Positions 38,665 through 51,449 of a stretch of 64,000 nucleotides of DNA are shown in pieces. Each line of letters begins with the position of its first letter. Positions within the stretch are counted from its first letter, which is position 1. The notes under the pieces are model-generated. The model was not told the DNA's origin, did no database searches, and saw nothing but the letters and a program-made list of their open reading frames with translations. This DNA comes from Malurus cyaneus samueli (Eukaryota > Chordata > Aves > Passeriformes > Maluridae): assembly GCA_009741485.1 (NCBI GenBank), contig CM019219.1:3669060-3733059 (forward strand). Direction: 5' to 3'. The translations under genes were made by a program, and so were the position numbers.

Positions 38665-41600
38665 CTGTGGAGAGAAAACACAGGGAGAAAGGCAGCCTTA
38701 GATGTCTGAGTTCTTGTAGAATTACTGTTGTTTGCCTGTTTGAATCCCTGGACTTCAGCATGAATGAGCTGACTCGTATGTTAGGGAATGCTGAGAAAGT
38801 TGACATTTTTAATCTAAGTTGCTTTTGTTCCCACAGGACTGAAGTCTCCGGATTTTTGTCTGAGTTACAACTGCAGGAGCAATGAGAGAATCCAACAGCA
38901 AATTAACCCCATTGTGCTCCTGATTATGAAAAGCAAACAAGAAATGGAGCTGCTGCTTGAGAGAACCATCTGCCCATGATGGTTCCTGTACCAAGTGAAT
39001 TCCCATTCCAAAGGGATGGGACCATTAGCAGATGGATTTGAGGTAACAGATTTAAAATGATCTGTACAAACTGAAAACTGTCAGTGCTTGTGATTCCAGC
39101 CTATAAGTAACAAGCTTAAAAATAAATCCAAGAACTCAGCCTTAACTCTAAACAATTACTTCCTTACCTAACTTCAAAATCCAGAGATCCAGTATGATTC
39201 TCTACTGCAGTTTAATTTTAATCAAAGAACTTGGCAAGCAGTTAAACTTTGCTATAACAATGTCAGTGTTATTCTGGTGATGACTGAAGGCTGCCATCCG
39301 AATGTGCTCACACTTCCCCCATTTTATCTAAAGGATTGTGTAACACGTTCACGTGGGAAAAACAATTACAACTCTGAGCGATTAACTGCCCACAGGTTCT
39401 CCAGTTTAACCACACCTGAGGGCTCTGCCTGTCGTAGGGAACTTTGAGCCAAGGTGTTTACAGGTTCTAAAGTCCTCTGGCTTGAAGGGTTTCATTCACT
39501 GCTGAGTCACAGATGCAGCACAAACTGGGGTGACCTCTTTGCTTCGCCTTAAAATGAGTGTTTATAAAGCAAATTTTGACATCATCACTTTACAATTTTT
39601 TAACATATATAATGAGTAAAATGAGGAGGTGGACAGGTTTTTTTCAGAGCAGTTTTTTTTTTTTTTTTGACAGAGCACTGAGGTACTCCTAGTGAATAGA
39701 CAAACACACCTCAAGGCCAAACTGCAACTGAAGCTGCTGTGCCCCAACCTGGTGAGAAGCAAAGCGTCTGCTCCTCACCACCCACATTTTCTGCACAACG
39801 AACAGGGATTTCCATAGTTTATGGACAAGGCAACCTGACACTCAGGCTTGGGGAGGCGATGGCAAAGCTGCTCCTTGCCAAGCCACCCTGCGCTGCACCA
39901 CACAAACAATGAAGCCATCCACAGGCTGCTCAAACTCGTTCCACAAGTGACATTCCTGGGCATCACAGCCGCCTTTGGCTCTGGCAGGCGCCTGCCACCA
40001 GGTCCCTGCCGCCAGCCCTCTGCAGCCACCAGCCTTTGAGGCCAATTTGTTTCGAGAACTGAGCCCCACAAAAAAGACCACGAGCTTTTTGCATTCTGTT
40101 GCCTAAGTTCTGGGTCAAGCCTGGAAGAAGATCTACATAATATTGCTTCCAAATTCTATTTATGACAAGCATGACTGGAATAGTTTGCAAAGGAAAATAG
40201 CTCACAGTTTAACAAGCAGTTGCTTACCAACAGCTGCAGCGAGCACACTAAATTCAGCCCCAAGACCACGGGGTTCAGTCTGTTATTAGTGTGTCACAAG
40301 AGAAAGACACTGCCCATCAAGCGTCCTTAGGCTCTTGAGTTTCATAATTTCATTTTTAAGGCCTCTACTTGGCCTTGAAAAGAGATTCTCCAAGTCGCTG
40401 TTAGAAGGCAGGTATGCAAATAACAAGTTTCAGGCAAAGCTTGACCCACAGTAGTCATTAGATAATGAATGGGAAATAACTCCATAAACCTGTGTGATTT
40501 CTTCTGTTTAAACACAGCAGGTCTGACCTCTGTCTATGTAAGCAGGTTTCAAACCAAGGCAGAAAATTAAGACACAGAGACTCAACTTGGCACATGTGGA
40601 CACAGAGGCAGCGAGTGCTGAGTGCTCTGGTGGGTCTGTTGGCTGCTCTCCTCCTGACATCCATGAGATGCAGATCTCAAACCCCTGATTTCATAGGAAA
40701 GTTATAAAATGCTTTGAAACTGGTGCTGGAGACAGAAGGCAGCTACAGGTCTTGGCATTTACTCCCCATCCATGTTTTTCCAATCAGGAGAGCTGGATGT
40801 GGCTCCCTTTGAACAGTCAACAATCACTCCAAGTTCACTCCAAGGGAAACCAACAAGCATTTCAAACTCTGCTATCTCCCAGGCCCAAACATTTGGTTGT
40901 TTTTAATGAGATAATGGCAAGATTTATAGATCATGCTCTTACTCCAGAAATCTCTGGAAAATGGCACCAATAACCACAAGGCAGGACTGAGCTCTCAGTG
41001 CTCTCATCATTCGCTGCTATTTTCTTCTAGAAACAAGAGGTTCCTCAGTGGGTACAGAAAGGCTGACAGATCAAATCTTCTAGATTTCATACTTGGCTTT
41101 CTAATATCTTGGGCCAAAGAGTTGATATTTTGACCCTCAGTTCATCCATACATAAGAAAAAATATTAAGCACAGAAAAATATTGAATTTACTGTTGCTAA
41201 GTTCTTACACTGCAATTCTTTGGAAAGGAAAAAGATCTAGCAGCATCTACATCAGTTTAAAATTCATTCATTCAAACACACTGCACCTCATAAAATTTGA
41301 TCCATTTTATTAATTCCTACATAATACTAGTTTTACCTTCTCACACTTAAGTTTGCAGCTTATCTCACACATTAACCACATTCACTGAAATAAACTTGAT
41401 GTCTAGAAAATCCAACAATAACCTGTTGTAGTAACTCCATGCACCTTTGGTATTTCCATTCTTTAAAAGTATTTTCAAGATTACTGGGACTCCTGTCAAT
41501 ATGATTCAGCAGAGAAAGAGGTAAGAAGCTGTTTCTCATATTAGAAATCAACATTACAAGTATCATTAATGATAACTAAACTTGCTTAGGGAACAGCTCA

Positions 41601-43371
41601 GAACTGCTGCATAAAATACAAGCAAAGGATTAAAAACAAGCAAATCCCTCTTTTTTTTCCCCCTTCTGCACCACTACTTATGAGCTAATTTTAAACTCAT
41701 TTAAATAACATTTCAGGCAAAACAAGAGATACTAAGATTAAAATGGAAAGTGTGGCTTTATTTCCCAATGAAGTAAGGCAACATCCATCTCCAAAGGACC
41801 AGTCCATACATCAGCAACAGCTTAAAAGCTCAGACACAGCAATGACTGGGGGTCACTTCTGCTGGTCACTATTCTTAGATATAGCCAAGTTTTATTTTTA
41901 TCAGCTAAACATGCAGTCACAGTTGAAAGCTCAAGTTCTGGGAAATATACTGCCTTTTGTAAACCCAACTATTTATGCATTTAAATATGTGATTTTGGAA
42001 AAACCTATCAAGCTTCTTCCATAAACTGAAGAAGAAACTGTGCCTTAAGTGCTTCACACGAGCACTTTGTATTTATTTGGGGCTGTGCAAACGCAATAAT
42101 GAAGGTATCCAGGAGATGAACAAGCACGTGTAAATTAACAGCAAATAAAACCCCTGTCACACAGGAGAAACACGAGTTTGATGCCCAGCGCATGGCAGCA
42201 CAGCTGCACTTACGGAGAAAAGACACTGTCACCAAGACACCGGCACTGGCTCCTGGCGGAATTCTTGCAGTGCCTGGGATTTACATGGGACTCGAGGAAT
42301 CAGAACAGGTCTGGGTGCCTGGGGAGAGCCAGCCCAGCCCAGCGAGTCACAGCTGTCCCCAAGGGAGGGAGGAAAGGAGGGAGGGAAGGAGCTGCCACCA
42401 GCCTGGCCGGCCACAGCCCCTGCGGGCACATGTGTCTGCCCAGCCGGGACACAGCGCCGCGCTTCCAGCAACCCGGGAACCAGTCCCTTCCCCTTCTACC
42501 CCCGCACAATTCCACGCTGACAACACAAGGAAGGCAAACAAGGGCAGAAACTGCGTTCTGGAGACGTGAAAGCGTTTTTAGAAGCTTTGCTGAAGGCAAT
42601 CCTCCAGCCTCGGGAAGCAGCCCCAGCTGTGCAACAGCTGGCAATCCCTGCAGGTAATTCCCGATGTTCTGCCGGAGCTGTCAGGCACCACGGAGACGAA
42701 TTCTCAGAAATTGTGTTTTTCTGGCGGTGGTTGTGGAAACCCTGACAAGATAGAGGAGTTATCTTGGCAGGGGATGGGGTTTAGTCACACATTACCTGAG
42801 CGCCTGCACTTCCTCTCTCCCCCAAATCTTTGCTTGGAAATCCCTTAATTTCTGTGACATGTGTTCCCAAATTGATCATTGATCAGCCATAACAATAAAA
42901 CAGAAAAAAATTCCTTTCTTTCCTGAGTGTTTTACATTACTGTAGTCACATTAAAACTCAAGGTGAGTTACTACATTAATCAAACGTTAATTATTTGAGA
43001 TTAAAATACTTAAGGGGACTGAAACGTGTTACAGCACTACTTCCTTCGCAAGCTAAAAGAGGGACACCAGAAAACCACATAAAAGTGTCAAAAGTATAAA
43101 TCACGCCTGCACAGGATGAATAAGCACATTTGCTGTAATAACTGTCAACCATTAAAAAAAGCCCATCACGTCACCACCGAGCAGCTTTCAGAGCCTCGGA
43201 AGGGCTCTCGGTCACATCCTGATGTCATTGGGGCAGAATTTCAAAGTTCCCAAATTCCCAGCCAGTAAACCTGAAGCAGAAGTTTCTCAGTGCAAACAAC
43301 ACACACGGAGTCTCCTCCTCACTCGAGCAGAAACCTCAAACCAGCGCAGGAGCCACAAAACCATACAGCAT

Positions 43372-43392
43372 TTTTTTTTTTTTTTTTTTTTT
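43372..43392 (+). repeat. Poly(T) run beside second CpG island
   Basis: About 21 T followed by GGGTGGGTGGGGGTG, just downstream (minus-strand sense) of the candidate first exon. Confidence 0.85.
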
Positions 43393-43499
43393 GGGTGGGT
43401 GGGGGTGTTAAGGAGAGTTAATCCTCACCGGAGCTGGAGGCAACACTGCGAGCGGGAGAAATAGTTCAAAGTTGGGGGGAAGAGGAAAAAAAAGAAGAA

Positions 43500-43930
43500 A
43501 AAAAAACTTTCCCACTCACAAGTGCCCACTTACCAGCGGCAGGGAAGAATCAGCAGCGTTGGTGCTCCCGCTCATGGTCGCTGGCAGCCGCAGCCTCAGC
43601 CCCGGCCCGGCCGCCTCCCCTCAGCCCCTCAGCCGCACCGCCCCGCCGCGCTCCGCCGAGCCCCCGCTCCCGGCCGCGCTTTCGGCCGAGCTCACAGCCG
43701 ACAAAAGGCCGAGCAACAGGAGCCCGGAGCTGCTGTGGCAGCAGGCTCCTCCCATGAGGCTCCCCGAGGAAAGGCCGGAGCGGCCGTGGCTGAGGCTGCG
43801 GTGCCGCGCCCGGGTCCTCCCTCCCTCCCCCGCCGGCCCCGGGGGCATCGGGGCGGCCGCGGCTCCCGCAACAAAGGAGCCAAAACAGCATGGCCCTGCT
43901 GCCCGGCTCACACGTGGGCTGTCTTCTTTG
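43500..43930 (-). promoter_or_regulatory. CpG island inside the 15-kb TACC2 intron
   Basis: CG-dense sequence rises abruptly from AT-rich intron and ends at a strong minus-strand donor, the layout of a promoter plus first exon. An E-box CACGTG lies at 43911-43916 and a long G-run block at 43996-44022 on the plus strand. Whether it drives a TACC2 transcript, an antisense RNA, or both cannot be told from sequence. Confidence 0.65.
43534..43575 (-). CDS. Candidate second alternative first exon of TACC2
   Basis: In a CpG island on the minus strand an ATG in fair context (GCGACCATGAG) opens MSGSTNAADSSLPL, followed directly by CTG|GTAAGTGGG, a strong donor at 43534/43533. Read from this ATG the donor leaves phase 0, which does not fit the phase-2 TACC2 acceptors downstream; joining to the 38.6-kb exon would meet a TGA after five codons. 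A second donor 14 nt on (CACTT|GTGAGTGGG, exon end 43520) would leave phase 2 and give an in-frame isoform. The exon may thus be a non-coding leader, use the second donor, or have nothing to do with TACC2. I do not recognise this N-terminus from any known TACC2 isoform. Confidence 0.4.
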
Positions 43931-44359
43931 ATTTTTATTTTTTTTTTCTTTTTTCTCCCCGGTTTTACGGTGGAATTTCGGAGTTTGCATCCGCTGGAGG
44001 GGCGGGGGGGGGGGATGTGGGGAGATTAAATGACGGTGTGTGTAACGCTTAAAGCTCACACAGATAGCTCCCAACGCTTTAAAAGCCACTTAAGAAGAGC
44101 CTGGTTTAATTAAAGGCATCTGACAACTTTTTCTTAAAGTTTCAGGCGGCAGGAATGGTGTTTCGCCCAACTTTAAATAGAACTTTTTAAAGTGTTTCCA
44201 GGATGCAGATGTAAAGTTTGTAACAACTTTCACTGAAGTATTAGGCGTTTATAGCCCAACAAACAAGGTTTTAAAAAAAATCTAGAACAAACCGTTTCAT
44301 TCCTAGCCTAATTCTTGGGTTAAGTTCCAGCTCCTAAAGTCACTTAGGTTTTCCCATAG

Positions 44360-44565
44360 GTTCCTTTACCTGCCTTTAGAGGTTAATCTTCTTTCTCATG
44401 TGTTTCTTTGCTTTCTTCTTTCTTTCTGGCCCCTTTACCTGCCTTCTTATAAGTTCTTTTACCTGCTTTCTTACGAGTTTTTTTTTTCTTTCTATAAGTT
44501 TCTTTACCTTGTCTCACATAGATTCTTTTACCTGCTTTCTTACAGGTTTCTTCACTTCTAAGAAA
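44360..44565 (+). repeat. CT-rich imperfect minisatellite
   Basis: TTTACCTGC occurs exactly four times (from about 44365, 44434, 44458, 44527), plus TTTACCTTG near 44503, separated by TTTCTT-rich spacers. On the minus, transcribed strand each copy reads GCAGGTAAA. Confidence 0.75.
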
Positions 44566-46377
44566 ATTGAGCAGTTTTAATTAGTTGCATGCCCTTATTA
44601 ATTTCTTAGGTTTCCTCTGGGTCCATTACAATACAAAAGAATGGCTTTACAGGTAATTAAGTCTGCATGGGGGTAAACCAAATTGCATACATGAGCTGCC
44701 AGTACCCAAGGAATTAATTGAGTCTCTCCCAGGGAGATGATTATCATGTTTATAACACACCATACAATAACTATTATCTTTATGATATCTATCCCACAGC
44801 AAGAGTGTTGGTAGTTTGGGCAGTTGGTAAGCAGTTGAGATATTTCGGATATAATGCTGGGGCTGCAGAGACTCAGTTTAGCAGAGCTGTTCCCCAGCTG
44901 ACTCGGTCTCTCCAAACTCTTCAGCTGTGGTGGCAAGCACACCTTGGGTGACAAAATTTGACATTTCCCATTTTTCAGAATTCAGTGCAGCCCCTAGCAG
45001 GACATTCCTTGGAATGTCAGGGTATAGTGATGATACCTGGTGGCCTCTCAAATCATCAATTCAGAGCTGGGCCACGTGGGGGAAAAGACGTTAATCAATT
45101 CTTAATTTTTTGACTCTGGAACTGTTTCTACTTCTAGCCCTTGTCTGATCTTCTGTAAGCAAAAGGAGGTAACAGATTTTTGTTCAGGTACGTTTTGTGC
45201 TCAGGAGAACTTTCCCATCTAGTTTGAAATAAGAAGAAAAAGATCTCCCCTCCGTGTGCTCATTGCTGCTTTTAACAACTCAGATACTTGCACAGGATGT
45301 AAAAGACTGTTTAAGATGATACCCAGAAACTAAATCAGATATTGTAAAGGATTAAAATGCTGAAAAATATATAGACTTTCAACATCATCTGGGCTGCAAG
45401 GAATGGTTTTCATGGAGCAAACACTGTGCATGGTATGGGGAGAGTTCACTTGGTTTTAGCACTGGGAGCCAGAGCACCCACTGGCAGCAAGAATTAGGAT
45501 GAGTCTCAGAGTTAAAACTTTCTGGGGAGAGCATCTCTCTCGTGTCCTGCTTCCCAAGCTGCAAGAAACCAGCCATGGAAAAATTTACTGTGATTTTTGA
45601 TACAGGTACAAGGATCCAGTCCCCCTCTCATTTTGGGGTGAATTATCCTCTTTTGCCATCTGGAAGCCATTTCACAAATAGCTTCTGCAGGTATAACTGC
45701 CCTGAGGGGGAGGGAAACCCTGAAAAGAGGAGGATTCATGAAAATAAATTTTTATTTCTTTGCGAGCAGCACTTCAGTCTGGCACAAAGCCGTGGCCACA
45801 GACTGTCCAGAAAAGAACCAAATCGAGCCTTTTTGGAATAAAAGCTCATTCTGCTCAAACAACATGCCTCTCCCTGTTTATCCCTTAGCCTTTTGCTGTG
45901 CCAAAACCCTTTGGCTTACTGTGAAACAATCTCAACCCGCCTTTGTCACAGAAACATTGGCAGTTGTGTCCTCTGCTATTTAAGCACGGAACCTGAGAGG
46001 AAAAAGCCCAGGAACCGCGCTCAGGTGTGCCTGAGCTGTGTTTATGAAGGCTTGGGGCAGGACAGGAGGACTCTTGCTGGAAAGCAAGAGGAGAATGGGA
46101 GATAAACGAGATCAGCAGACAATGATAGGGCAGGGGTGGCTGTCGGGGTGCAGCAGGGCCAGGCTGGCTGGGGCACATCAAAGAAAAACCTTGCAAAAGG
46201 ATTCTCCCGAGGGCAGAGCCCGACCGGAGCGGTGAGTGGATGATGAGAGGATGGGGAGCAGGAGACATCCCATCCCGCAGGATGGCTGTGCCCGAGTGCT
46301 GAGCTGCCAGGGAACAGTGCAAGGAAAGTCCAGAAAGCATCAGGATGGCACAAATGGGGGGACACTTTAAAAATGTA

Positions 46378-46650
46378 AATCATAGAATGGTTTGGGTTGG
46401 AAGGGACCTTAAAGCTGATCTTGTTCAATCCCCATGGGTAGGGATGCCTTCTGCTATCCCAGGGCTCCCAGCCCCAATGTCCAGCCTGGCCTTGGGCACT
46501 GCCAGGGATCCAGGGGCAGCCACAGCTTCTCTGGGCACCCTGTGCCAGGGCTGCCCACCCTCACAGGGAAGAATTTCTTCCCAATATCCCACCTAACCTA
46601 CCCTCTTCAGCTTAAGGCTGTTCTCCCTTGTGCTATCACTGCAGGCCCTT
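46378..46650 (-). mobile_element. CR1 LINE 3' end, about 270 bp
   Basis: Begins CATAGAATGGTTTGGGTTGG then AAGGGACCTTAAAG, the inverted CR1 terminus, and continues with the conserved GGGCACCCTGTGCCAGGGCT and GAAGAATTTCTTCCCAATAT blocks. The longest transposon piece in the window. Confidence 0.93.
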
Positions 46651-47277
46651 GTAACCAATGTACATGAGTGATTTTAAATTGTTCTTTGTGAAAACTTGGA
46701 GACTGTTTTAAGGCCCTTATACAACAAATCCACAGAAATGTAATTTGGTTGTTTAGAATGAAAGAGGAATTTCTTGTTTGCATTTCCCAACCAGAGGTTC
46801 TCATTCACTCAGTGAAACCACAGAGCCAATGAACTGCAGAGCAGCTTGGCTGAGACACCAAGCCACAGTCTGTAACAAACACCTGAACTTTGGATTTCCA
46901 CTGCTTTCCACGTACAAATTGCCCACAACCATCATTTGTGGTGGCTCAAAATTAGGCTGTGCATTTCCCAGCAACTTTTAGAGGCTTTGGGATGGCTCTC
47001 TCTTTAAATTCCCAAACTTTCACCTTAACCTTCTGCTTTGAAAGAAAAGGAAACACTTAATGTTAATCCATTACATCTTGGCAGATCAAAGTGGTGGGAA
47101 ACTGCCCTTTTGCAAATTTCTAATTAAGTAAGATTGGTTTTTAGTAAACCCTAGGCTAGTCTCAAAGCTTCGCTAATGCCAATGATAACTTCTCTAGCAA
47201 ACCAAGTTTATTTAGTGTTTCTGTCAGAAGAACAAAATTTGGAGAATGGTAGATGCAGCGTAAGTTTCATGTACCAT

Positions 47278-47300
47278 NNNNNNNNNNNNNNNNNNNNNNN
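47278..47300. other. Assembly gap (23 N)
   Basis: Run of N in intron sequence. The flanks are not duplicated around it. True gap size unknown. Confidence 0.99.
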
Positions 47301-50300
47301 TGGAGAGTTTAAAATACTCAGCAAAACTAACTCTGTGTTTTGAGTCATTTAATGACATTGTTAGGAAGGGGAAATGGAAGTTTTAAGTGTCCATTTATTT
47401 TTTTTTCCTTAGTTGTTAGTAACTGAGCAGTGTATTCATACTTTTTGCTTCCATTCCAGGAAACAAATCAAATCTTCTCTGTCTGCTGTGGAGTTATTCT
47501 TAGCTGGCTTTGATATTTCTATCAGCTAGGAGAGCATAACAATGTTATCATGGTTACAAATTCCAAAGATTTTACATAAGCTCTTGAGTGCCTTAAAAAA
47601 AATGAGTAAAAGGCTTTATTGATTACACTGTTTGTGTTTCGTTAGCCAAAGCAGCTAGGAAAAACAGACTGGAGAAGAATTTTTGAAAAACAACTTGATG
47701 AGTTTCATGGAGCTCAGGCTCAGTGTTTTTCAGAGCACCATGGACAAAGAGATTGACAGGCTGGAGACTGGAAAACACCAGGCCAATGAATCATTCCAAT
47801 CCTATTTATCTACATGCAGCCTGTCTCCCTAATTTGACTTTTTTTATCAGTTGGAACAACTAGACACCTCCTTATTTCAGCAGAGCAGGACTGAGGTGGG
47901 TACAGGGCTTGCAGGATGGAAAAGGATCCCAGGACAGGGCAGGATTCTCCCTGGCTGACCTGCCAGAGGCTCAGGGGTGCTGGTATCACTCAAGGGAGCA
48001 GAGATTTTGGGCCAGCCTTTACACGCTCCAAGGGCAGGCTGCAGCCTTCACCCAGCTGTCTTGAAAGGAATGCACCAAGAGGTAAAAAAAGGCAATTGGT
48101 GGAATTAAATTGGAAACAACCTTGTGGAGTGCCGGGGCACTTTGGGACAGCTGGGTGTTTTACTGAGGAGGCAGATCCCAAACAGGGGCAGGGGGAAGAG
48201 GAAGGATTAAGCCAGGCTGAGCAAAGAGGAGATGCCAAGCACATTTCAGCAAGGAGAACAAGATTAACAAACTGGGGCTGCTCCTTCCCCACAGCACAGA
48301 GTGGTGGCAATCAGCATTTCACAGGGACCTTAGAATCCAGGACAATTACACCTTTGATTGCAGCAATTAACATTTCTACACTCATTACTGCAATCTGAGA
48401 AGAAGAACAATTTACAGAGACTGTAAGAATTAACCTGTGAGGTGAGTGTAGATGAACAGGCCAAAACATCCTTGTAACATTTTTTTTTTTTTATTTTTTC
48501 CACGGTAGCCTGATATTAACAAATTGCAATAATTTAAAAATCCTCATCTTTTATTACCAGGGTGTGTGAGTTTCCACACACCCAGACCAATATTGATAAG
48601 CCAGGCTCCAAAGAATCAACATAAAAGACAGCAGGAGGGAAAACAGAAGGAAAAGGGCAAGGCAAGAGCTGTGGAGTTCTGGCTCTTCAGACATATCCCT
48701 GTGCCTGTAATTGCTGTTTTCAGAGATGCCCTCCACAGGGTTCAAAGCTGGGGCTAATCCTACTTTGCATTTTCTATTAGAAACAGGGACCATGGAACAA
48801 GCTTCATGGTACCTCCAATTTTCTGAGAAGCCAGAAGATATTGTGTTGGAACAGAGAGAACAGGGGATGTGTAGGACAGGCAGGAATGATTTTGAGAAAC
48901 AGCCAGATTACTTGGAACAAGCAAGGTTGAAAAATACATCTGGGGAAATATAGTAAGAAAATTCAAAAGTGATCTGAGAGTTATTTTTAATTTAATGAGA
49001 AAAGAAGAAAAGAAATGATGCTAAACTTCCTGTCCAGGCAAAGCATGGCAATGTCCATGTTGGATTTCCTTAGCAAATGCCTGTATTTGATTAAATAAAT
49101 GTAATGTCTTGAGAAAGACAGAAGGATGTGTGAAAAGAGCAGCTCAGGTATCACCCATCCATGCCAACACCTACTTAATGAATGTGTGCCATGGGCTCAC
49201 GCACCTGGTTTTTCACTGGAATTGTGTTTTAAATACAACAGGACATAATATCCAATCAGCATTTTATAGATACTTTACAAATTTCATAAATACTTAGATG
49301 CTGCCTAAACCAGAGGTCAGTTCAGTCAATGGAATCCATGGAAATAGTTGGCAAAACTCCCTTTCACTTCCTAGAAAGCAATGGGAGATGTCTGTTGGGT
49401 GAGAACGAAGTTATTTTAATTTTACTCTTCTGTGAATGGAAAAATACCGAAATTAAATCTTTCAGGCTTCACAGAGATGAAATTCCCACAGAACTGCCCA
49501 TCCTGTTAATTTAGTGCAGGACTGCAGGCTGAGCTGCAAAGGCACAACTGTACTAACAGCTGCACAGGATAACAGTGACAGTAAAATGGGAGAAAAATAA
49601 AGATAAATAATACAAATACAAAGGAAGAAAGGCAGGAGAGACAAATAACTCAATTAATTTGTGCATTTCCTTTATGTGCAAATCACTTCCAGCTATTATT
49701 CCCTTTGCTTTGTGATCCTGGGATGCTACACACCTGAATCAATGGTGAAGTTAAAAAAGTGGGAAATAAAGAGCTGCATAATCAGTGTTTTGACAAGTTT
49801 CCTTTTAACTCCAAACTCTTGTTTTCAGATGCTAACAACACAAAGCCTAAGTGCTCAAACCCCACTTGCCTGATCTGAAAAGCAGTTCTACACTCCCCAC
49901 CTCATCCAGCAAGGCTGTTAAAATATTTAATGCTGTATTTGTCAAGCAGACAAAAAAAGACCAAAACATACGTCCTGAAGAGCGAATGTTCTTTTTTTGG
50001 AGTTATCAAACTTGCCAATTTTTGATGGCAAGAACAAAGAAATGAAGCAAATCCAAAAGTATGTCTGGACCAACTTCAGAAATCCTCTCTGACCTTTGCA
50101 GAGGACATCAGGAATGTTTTTCAAGCAGCTTGGCTGACTCCAACTGCTGCCAGGTACTTTTCCCATGTGAGAATATTTAATAAGTGATGGAGTCAGTGCA
50201 GCAGAACTCTTCATTCTCCAAGAGCAGGGGTGTCCCTGTTTGCAGCTCCCTGTGCTCCTCCCTGGCTGCACACCCAGCCCAGCTGAGCCCCTGAGAGCAT

Positions 50301-51424
50301 CTCTGTCAGCCTGCATCCCCCAAAGGCCTCTGAACACACCCAAACCATCAGATCAGCCAACACGGGCAGTGTGTGCTGCACACCTTTCAAATGCACATCT
50401 GGGAATGACTTCACAGCCTCCACTTCAAAAAGATCCCTCAGTTTTTTGGTTTTTTTTTTTAATTTTTTTTCCAAGAGATAATGGCAGCTTGCACGTGCCA
50501 GCCAGTTGAATTTCAACAGCTTATAAAGAAAAAATCCATCTCACCTCTAAACATTCCTAAAATTCTGCCTAATCTCCAATTTTTTTCCGTCCTCTGCTCA
50601 ACATCTGTCACAGTCTATGATGCAAACAGGAGTATTTTGGAGACATAAGGACTCCCTGTCTATAAAGGAACCTCCATTCTTAATGAAAGAAAGAAGATAT
50701 GTGGGTTACATCACAGATGTGTGGGTATCTATTGCAAAAGGAGAAAAAAACCCAACTCAAGTCTTGATCTTCCTTTCCAAGTAAACCTCAGATAGAAAAT
50801 GAAGCAAATGGATGCCCAATAACAAGTAGGAAAAATGTGATTTTGATGCTCAGATGTGGCCATTAGGAACACAGGTTTTCAGTTATTGACGTGGTAAAGG
50901 GAGTTAAAAACATCAAAACCATTAGGAAAGGGTTTTTATATTTTTTACTTCTTTTCACTGCTGACAGGGTTGCCAAATTCAACCCTTCCCTGCTTGTGCT
51001 GATAGCACAGCTGTACTTCTACAAGGAAGTGAATCTAATGCTTCAGCCAGAACCTCCTTTCCAAAAAGGACTGTGAATTTTACTGGACATTTGAAGTGAT
51101 TGGTGCTGCAGCATTGCCTGCAGACCTAAGGGCTCTCCCTATCAATGACCAGAATTCCCCTCCTAGAGGAGGTGTGGGCAGGAATCCCCAAAAGCAGTGC
51201 TTGGGTTTATTTCAAGACCAGCCTTCTCCCAGGGCACAGCCACAAAGGGTCAGAATTCCTCTATTTCCTCTACAAGAAGAAATCCTAACATGGATTTAAG
51301 AGTCAGATCACAGAGCTTTGCCCCAGCTCACACAGTTCAGTGAGGTTTCGGTGTAAGGGATCTTGTAAGAGATGGAATTACACAGAAAGAGTGGAGAGGG
51401 AAGAAAACAGCGCTGAAATAATTC

Positions 51425-51449
51425 AGAACCTTCTCAGAAAGAAGGTTCT
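51425..51449 (+). repeat. Perfect 10-bp inverted repeat with overlapping palindrome
   Basis: AGAACCTTCT and AGAAGGTTCT are exact inverse complements around a 5-base loop; the adjoining GGTTCTCAGAACC is itself a palindrome. Confidence 0.7.

Noticed and set aside
42178..42657. 159-codon plus-strand frame
   Set aside because: Moderately GC-rich intron with a purine run (GGGAGGGAGGAAAGG); no domain and no strand support.
43472..44089. Overlapping frames of 176-185 codons on both strands in the CpG island
   Set aside because: High GC removes stop codons; translations are Ala/Pro/Arg-rich noise and run into homopolymer tracts.
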